The position numbers and the translations under genes are program-made. This document shows, piece by piece, positions 60,271 through 64,000 of a stretch of 64,000 bases of DNA (position 1 is its first letter; each line of letters begins with the position of its first letter). The stretch lies in assembly GCA_039968605.1 (NCBI GenBank), contig JBDVPM010000008.1, positions 310,001 through 374,000 of the forward strand, written 5' to 3'. Source of the DNA: Alteripontixanthobacter sp. (GTDB lineage: Bacteria > Pseudomonadota > Alphaproteobacteria > Sphingomonadales > Sphingomonadaceae). Below the pieces are notes generated by a model. It saw only the letters and a list, made by a program, of their open reading frames with translations. It was not told the DNA's origin and searched no databases.

Positions 60271-61092
60271 ATGGCCGGCACCGCCAATCACGATTATCAC
60301 ATCCTCCCGCCCGATATCTGGCCGTTTGTCGGCTCCATTTCGGCGCTGACATTCACCAGCGGCATGGTGCTTTACATGCACGAATTGTCCAATGCCTGGC
60401 TGGTGCTGGGACTGGGTATTGCCGGCCTGATCGCGACCTTCTTCAGCTGGTTTGCAAACATCACGAAGGAAGCCGAAGGCGGTTATCATACGCCGGTGGT
60501 CCAACTCCATCTGCGCTACGGCATGATCCTGTTCATCGCATCGGAAGTGATGTTTTTCGTCGGCTGGTTCTGGAGCTGGTTCGATTTCAGCCTGTTCCCC
60601 AGCGAATTGACTGAGGTAGTCGGCGGCGTTTGGCCTCCCGCAGCGATCGAGGCGGTGCTCGATCCGTTCTCGCTGCCGCTGCTCAACACGCTGATCCTGC
60701 TGTGTTCGGGCACCACCGTTACCTGGGCGCACCATTCGCTGATCCATGGCGACCGCGAAGGGCTGAAGAAGGGGCTGTGGGCGACCATCCTGCTCGGCAT
60801 CCTGTTCACTTGCATCCAGGCCTATGAATACGCTGCGGCGCCGTTCCCCTTCGGTGAGAACACCTATGGTTCGGCCTTCTACATGGCGACCGGCTTCCAC
60901 GGCGCACACGTGCTGATCGGCACAATCTTCCTGATCGTATGCCTGGTGCGTACCTATAAGGGGCACTTCACCCCGCGCCAGCACTTCGGCTTCGAAGCGG
61001 CCGCTTGGTATTGGCACTTCGTCGATGTGGTGTGGTTGTTCCTGTTCGTGGTGGTTTATGTCTGGGGCGGCTGGGGCGCGGCTACGCATTAG
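60271..61092 (+). CDS. ctaE: Cytochrome c oxidase subunit III
   Basis: 273 aa with seven membrane helices. Subunit III stabilises the oxidase and its proton uptake. Seen are the opening Y-H-I-L-P-P-D-I-W-P-F, the E-x-M-F-F-V-G-W-F-W-S-W-F region with a conserved glutamate in helix III, and the closing F-E-A-A-A-W-Y-W-H-F-V-D-V-V-W-L-F-L-F signature. The assembly gene ctaG lies upstream and DUF983 15 bp downstream, as is common in alphaproteobacteria. Confidence 0.96.
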   Translation: MAGTANHDYHILPPDIWPFVGSISALTFTSGMVLYMHELSNAWLVLGLGIAGLIATFFSWFANITKEAEGGYHTPVVQLHLRYGMILFIASEVMFFVGWFWSWFDFSLFPSELTEVVGGVWPPAAIEAVLDPFSLPLLNTLILLCSGTTVTWAHHSLIHGDREGLKKGLWATILLGILFTCIQAYEYAAAPFPFGENTYGSAFYMATGFHGAHVLIGTIFLIVCLVRTYKGHFTPRQHFGFEAAAWYWHFVDVVWLFLFVVVYVWGGWGAATH

Positions 61093-61107
61093 AGCGGATC
61101 CGCACCA

Positions 61108-61509
61108 ATGCCCTCGGGCAATCCGGAACATGAAAAGGGGCGGCCCGGAGCGATTCCAGCCGCCCTTTTTGCTGCGTGTCCGAAATGCGGATCGCGCACC
61201 TTGTTCGGCGGAGTAGCCCAGTTTGCACCGCGCTGCCGGGCCTGCGGACTCGATTTCTCGCGTTTCAACGTGGGCGACGGACCGGCGGCGTTTCTGACTC
61301 TGATCGTGGGCGCGCTGGTGGTGGGCCTCGCGCTATGGGTGGAAAGCGCGTTTCGCCCGCCTTTCTGGGTTCATATCCTGCTATGGGTACCGTTCACCGC
61401 TGCTGCGGTTATCTATGGCTTGCGGGTGGGCAAAGCTGCCTTGCTACAGGCCGAATATCGCAATTCGGCAGGTGAGGCCGGCACCGGCAATCTGGGTAAG
61501 GACGAATGA
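61108..61509 (+). CDS. DUF983 family zinc-ribbon membrane protein
   Basis: 133 aa. Two C-x2-C pairs (C24/C27 and C43/C46) form a zinc-ribbon-like head, followed by two membrane helices (about 58-78 and 87-106). DUF983 genes in alphaproteobacteria are usually next to cox and surf1 genes, so a role in oxidase assembly or membrane quality control is reasonable but not proven. It is coupled to surf1 through a 4-bp ATGA overlap at its end. Confidence 0.87.
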   Translation: MPSGNPEHEKGRPGAIPAALFAACPKCGSRTLFGGVAQFAPRCRACGLDFSRFNVGDGPAAFLTLIVGALVVGLALWVESAFRPPFWVHILLWVPFTAAAVIYGLRVGKAALLQAEYRNSAGEAGTGNLGKDE

Positions 61510-62093
61510 TGCTGCGCGATGTGCCTGCCATACCCACGATAGTGGTGACCGCCGCAGTCGGGGTGATGATCGCGCTTGGCGTCTGGCAACTCGGCCGGGC
61601 GGAATGGAAGGACGGCTTGCTGGAGCGTTATTCGGCTGCGGGCAGCGCAACCGAGGTTCGCTTCCCCTCTGCCGAACAAGCCGAAGACCTGCTGTACCGC
61701 CGCAGCCGGCTCGATTGCGAGCGCGTCCTGGCGATCCGCGCAACCGGCGCGCGCAGCCGCCAAGGCGCGCAAGGCTGGGCACATATCGCCAACTGCCAGC
61801 TTGCCGGCGGAAGACAAGCCGAGGTGTCGCTCGGTTGGACCCGGACGCCGGAAGAGGTGAGCTGGAGCGGCGGAGAAGTGCAGGGAATCCTCGCCCCGGC
61901 AGGCGATATGGGTGCCCGGCTCGTGGCCAGCGAGCCGCCGCTGCCGGGTCTGGAGCCGCTGCCCGCGCCAGACCCCTCCGATTTGCCTAACAACCATCTG
62001 GCCTATGCCGGCCAATGGTTCTTTTTCGCGCTGACTGCGCTGGTGATCTTCGTGCTTGCTGTGCGCAGGCGGAAGGCGGCTACGCAGGCGTAA
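61506..62093 (+). CDS. SURF1 family oxidase assembly protein
   Basis: 195 aa. Two membrane helices (about 8-27 and 168-186) bracket a periplasmic domain with a W-Q-L-G-R-A-E-W-K start pattern and the H-L-A-Y-A-G-Q-W-F-F-F-A-L motif before the second helix, diagnostic of SURF1. It helps heme a insertion into subunit I. Other SURF1 proteins are about 230-250 residues long, so this one is short in the central domain. It is translationally coupled to DUF983 and precedes thrC by 48 bp. Confidence 0.9.
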   Translation: MMLRDVPAIPTIVVTAAVGVMIALGVWQLGRAEWKDGLLERYSAAGSATEVRFPSAEQAEDLLYRRSRLDCERVLAIRATGARSRQGAQGWAHIANCQLAGGRQAEVSLGWTRTPEEVSWSGGEVQGILAPAGDMGARLVASEPPLPGLEPLPAPDPSDLPNNHLAYAGQWFFFALTALVIFVLAVRRRKAATQA

Positions 62094-62141
62094 ATCGCAG
62101 CTTTCTTGCCGATCCCAGCCACAGCCGCTAACCGCGCAGCG

Positions 62142-63545
62142 ATGCACTACATCTCAACTCGCGGTGCCGCGCCCAATCTCGATTTCGAGCAAGTCACGCT
62201 GACCGGCCTGGCCGCCGATGGCGGGTTGTATCTGCCATGCGAATGGCCGCGCTTTACCAAGGCGGAAATTGCCGCGATGGCGGGCCTGCCATATGCCGAG
62301 TTGGCCACGCAGATCATGCTGCCTTTCGTCGGTGACAGTCTGAGCGAAGAACGGCTGCGCGATATGTGCCGCGCCGCCTATGGCAGGTTCGACCATGCAG
62401 CCGTCACCCCCTTGGCACAGCTGGACGAGCGGCATTTTCTGCTCGAGCTGTTTCACGGCCCCACTCTGGCTTTCAAGGATGTCGCGCTGCAATTGCTGGG
62501 GCAATTGTTCGAAGAGTTTCTATCGCGGAGCGGCGATCACCTGACCATTGTCGGGGCGACCAGCGGGGATACCGGCTCTGCCGCAATCGACGCGGTGGCT
62601 GGGCGCGAGGGCGTGGATATCTTCATGCTCCACCCGGCCGGGCGGGTCAGCGATGTCCAGCGCCGCCAGATGACCACGGTGCGCGCGCCCAACATCCACA
62701 ATATTGCCGTGGAAGATGCCAGCTTCGACGATGCGCAGGCGATGGTGAAGCGGATGTTCGGTGACCCTGCGCTCACCGATACGTTGCGGATCGGCGCGGT
62801 AAACTCGATCAACTGGGCGCGGCTGATGGCGCAGGTGGTGTATTATTTCGCTGCCGCGCTGGCTTTGGGTGCGCCGCATCGCAAGGTGGCGTTCTCGGTT
62901 CCGACCGGCAATTTCGGCGATGTGTTCGCAGGCTACGTCGCCGCACAGATGGGCTTGCCGGTGGAGCGGCTGATCGTGGCGACCAATATCAACGATATCC
63001 TTCACCGCGCTTTGTCGGCGGGCGATTACAGCGCCGGCGAAGTCACGCCGACCGCCGCGCCCAGCATGGATATCCAGGTCAGTTCCAATTTCGAGCGGCT
63101 GCTCTTCGATGCCGGGGGCAGGGATGCCGGCGTGCTCGCAGCGCAGATGGCCGAGTTCGATGGCAGCAAGGCTATGCTGCTGAGCGATGGCCAGCGCGCC
63201 CGGATAGCCGAGCTGTTCACCAGCGCGCGCGCAGATCCACCGCAGATGAACGAAGCGATGGCCTGGGCGAAGGACCGTTGCGGCCAAGTGATCGACCCGC
63301 ACACCGCGATCGGCCTGCACGCCGCGCGCGCTGCCGATGTGCCTGCCGGTGTGCCGGTGGTGACGCTGGCGACTGCTCACCCCGCCAAGTTCCGCGACGC
63401 GGTGGAGCGGGCGACCGGCCAGCGGCCTGCTTTGCCGCCGCGCTGCGGCGACCTGTTCGACCGCGAGGAACAATTCGACACGCTGCCCGCCGATTATGAT
63501 GCGATTCGCGATTATGTCCTGTCGCGGAGCAAGCACCCCGGCTGA
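62142..63545 (+). CDS. thrC: Threonine synthase
   Basis: 467 aa, PLP-dependent. It converts O-phosphohomoserine to threonine. The PLP lysine is K112 in G-P-T-L-A-F-K-D-V, and S-V-P-T-G-N-F-G-D-V-F-A-G and the V-G-A-T-S-G-D-T-G-S-A phosphate loop are intact. The length and start M-H-Y-I-S-T-R-G match the long Gram-negative form. The ATG at 62142 was preferred over an upstream in-frame ATG at 62106. Its TGA overlaps the following methyltransferase ATG by 1 bp, so the two are coupled. Confidence 0.96.
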   Translation: MHYISTRGAAPNLDFEQVTLTGLAADGGLYLPCEWPRFTKAEIAAMAGLPYAELATQIMLPFVGDSLSEERLRDMCRAAYGRFDHAAVTPLAQLDERHFLLELFHGPTLAFKDVALQLLGQLFEEFLSRSGDHLTIVGATSGDTGSAAIDAVAGREGVDIFMLHPAGRVSDVQRRQMTTVRAPNIHNIAVEDASFDDAQAMVKRMFGDPALTDTLRIGAVNSINWARLMAQVVYYFAAALALGAPHRKVAFSVPTGNFGDVFAGYVAAQMGLPVERLIVATNINDILHRALSAGDYSAGEVTPTAAPSMDIQVSSNFERLLFDAGGRDAGVLAAQMAEFDGSKAMLLSDGQRARIAELFTSARADPPQMNEAMAWAKDRCGQVIDPHTAIGLHAARAADVPAGVPVVTLATAHPAKFRDAVERATGQRPALPPRCGDLFDREEQFDTLPADYDAIRDYVLSRSKHPG

Positions 63546-64000
63546 TGGCAACGCTCGCGCCAAATCCGCTGGTGATGGAAGGCTCTGCCTGGGGCGATTA
63601 CGCGCTGCTAGATAGCGGCGGTGGACGCAAGTGGGAGCGATATGGACCCTACCGGTTCATTCGGCCCGAGGCGCAGGCGCTGTGGCAGCCGCGGATCCCC
63701 GATTGGCAAGCCGATGGCGAGTTCATCCCCGGTGCGGACGAGGATGGCGGCGGGCGCTGGCACCTTTCGCCGCCGGTTCCCGATCGGTGGACCTTGGCGC
63801 GCGGCGCGGCCCGTTTCGCGGCACAATGCACCCCTTTCCGCCATCTCGGCTTCTTTCCCGACATGGCCCCGGTGTGGGACTGGATGGGCAAGCAACTGGC
63901 CGGGCGCAGCGATGCGCAGACGCTCAACCTGTTCGGCTATACCGGCGTGGGTTCGCTGGCGCTGAGCGATTACGGTCCGGTCGCCCATGTCGATGCCTCC
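63545..64000 (+). CDS. Class I SAM-dependent methyltransferase (RlmI-like), truncated by window edge
   Basis: 152 codons visible before the sequence ends. The reading starts M-A-T-L-A-P-N-P and contains R-K-W-E-R-Y-G-P-Y-R-F-I-R-P-E near residues 25-40, F-R-H-L-G-F-F-P-D-M-A-P-V-W-D-W near 97-112, and the SAM loop start L-N-L-F-G-Y-T-G-V-G-S-L-A with V-D-A-S beyond. This is the layout of RlmI/RlmK-type 23S rRNA methyltransferases, though an N-terminal PUA-like domain is not evident. The catalytic half is outside the window. It is translationally coupled to thrC. Confidence 0.75.
   Translation, partial: MATLAPNPLVMEGSAWGDYALLDSGGGRKWERYGPYRFIRPEAQALWQPRIPDWQADGEFIPGADEDGGGRWHLSPPVPDRWTLARGAARFAAQCTPFRHLGFFPDMAPVWDWMGKQLAGRSDAQTLNLFGYTGVGSLALSDYGPVAHVDAS

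Noticed and set aside
1-64000. tRNA, rRNA, CRISPR arrays, prophage or integrative element
   Set aside because: No tRNA-like T-loop and acceptor pattern, no rRNA sequence, no regularly spaced repeats, and no integrase, phage or conjugation genes were seen on either strand.

Overview
The window is GC-rich, densely packed bacterial chromosome with almost no mobile DNA. The gene set points to an aerobic alphaproteobacterium, most likely Sphingomonadales (Erythrobacteraceae-like). The markers are an aa3-type oxidase cluster with Cox11/CtaG and SURF1, a short-form HisG, UbiK, MetZ-type methionine synthesis, an aerobic cobaltochelatase subunit (CobS), a K+-independent H+-pyrophosphatase, and many ATGA-type overlaps between genes. 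The taxon is inferred from gene content, not from a marker search.

Layout. Positions 1-15.9 kb: a lipoprotein cut by the window edge, tlyA, tspO, ubiK, recO-leuB and a GT2-GtrA glycosyltransferase, which converges on a PMT-type mannosyltransferase. Then come metZ with a disulfide-isomerase-fold protein and a secreted S9 peptidase, a DUF411 lipoprotein, a SulP transporter, a membrane-anchored regulator, apaG and a LysR regulator. 16-27.3 kb: a lipid block with a wax-ester/DGAT acyltransferase that has a lysine-rich tail and a hydrolase, then a BaiN-type flavoprotein, uvrC, and a universal stress protein behind a textbook FNR-type class II promoter. A carotenoid oxygenase and an unusual acyltransferase/JmjC-like/thioesterase operon follow. 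27.4-33.1 kb: hppA with a strong terminator, and the hisG-hisD-nusB-thiL operon.

33.1-42.2 kb: DUF2332, then a bolA-pirin-SDR-hydrolase operon. A 269-bp element with perfect 23-bp terminal inverted repeats sits between bolA and a J-domain gene. GST, DUF1428, DUF475 and MpaB genes follow, then cobS with no cobT next to it. 42.4-55.4 kb: a GGDEF/EAL protein, a class A penicillin-binding protein and two thioesterases. A three-gene cluster of unknown function follows (60-aa protein, HEAT-like protein, histidine-rich cupin-like protein). Then ruvX, DUF3089, an AI-2E-type transporter, lepB, acpS and pdxJ. 55.5-64 kb: the cytochrome c oxidase cluster (coxB, coxA, ctaB, a 47-aa membrane protein, ctaG, coxC, DUF983, surf1), thrC and a truncated rRNA-type methyltransferase.

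Most genes are housekeeping: respiration and its assembly, amino acid and cofactor synthesis, and envelope work. The best candidate for an undescribed system is the cluster at 48.2-50.3 kb. The best non-coding signals are the FNR-type promoter at 21.83 kb, the small inverted-repeat element at 37.15-37.42 kb, and the duplicated pdxJ start at 55.38-55.41 kb. No tRNA, rRNA, CRISPR array or prophage was seen.
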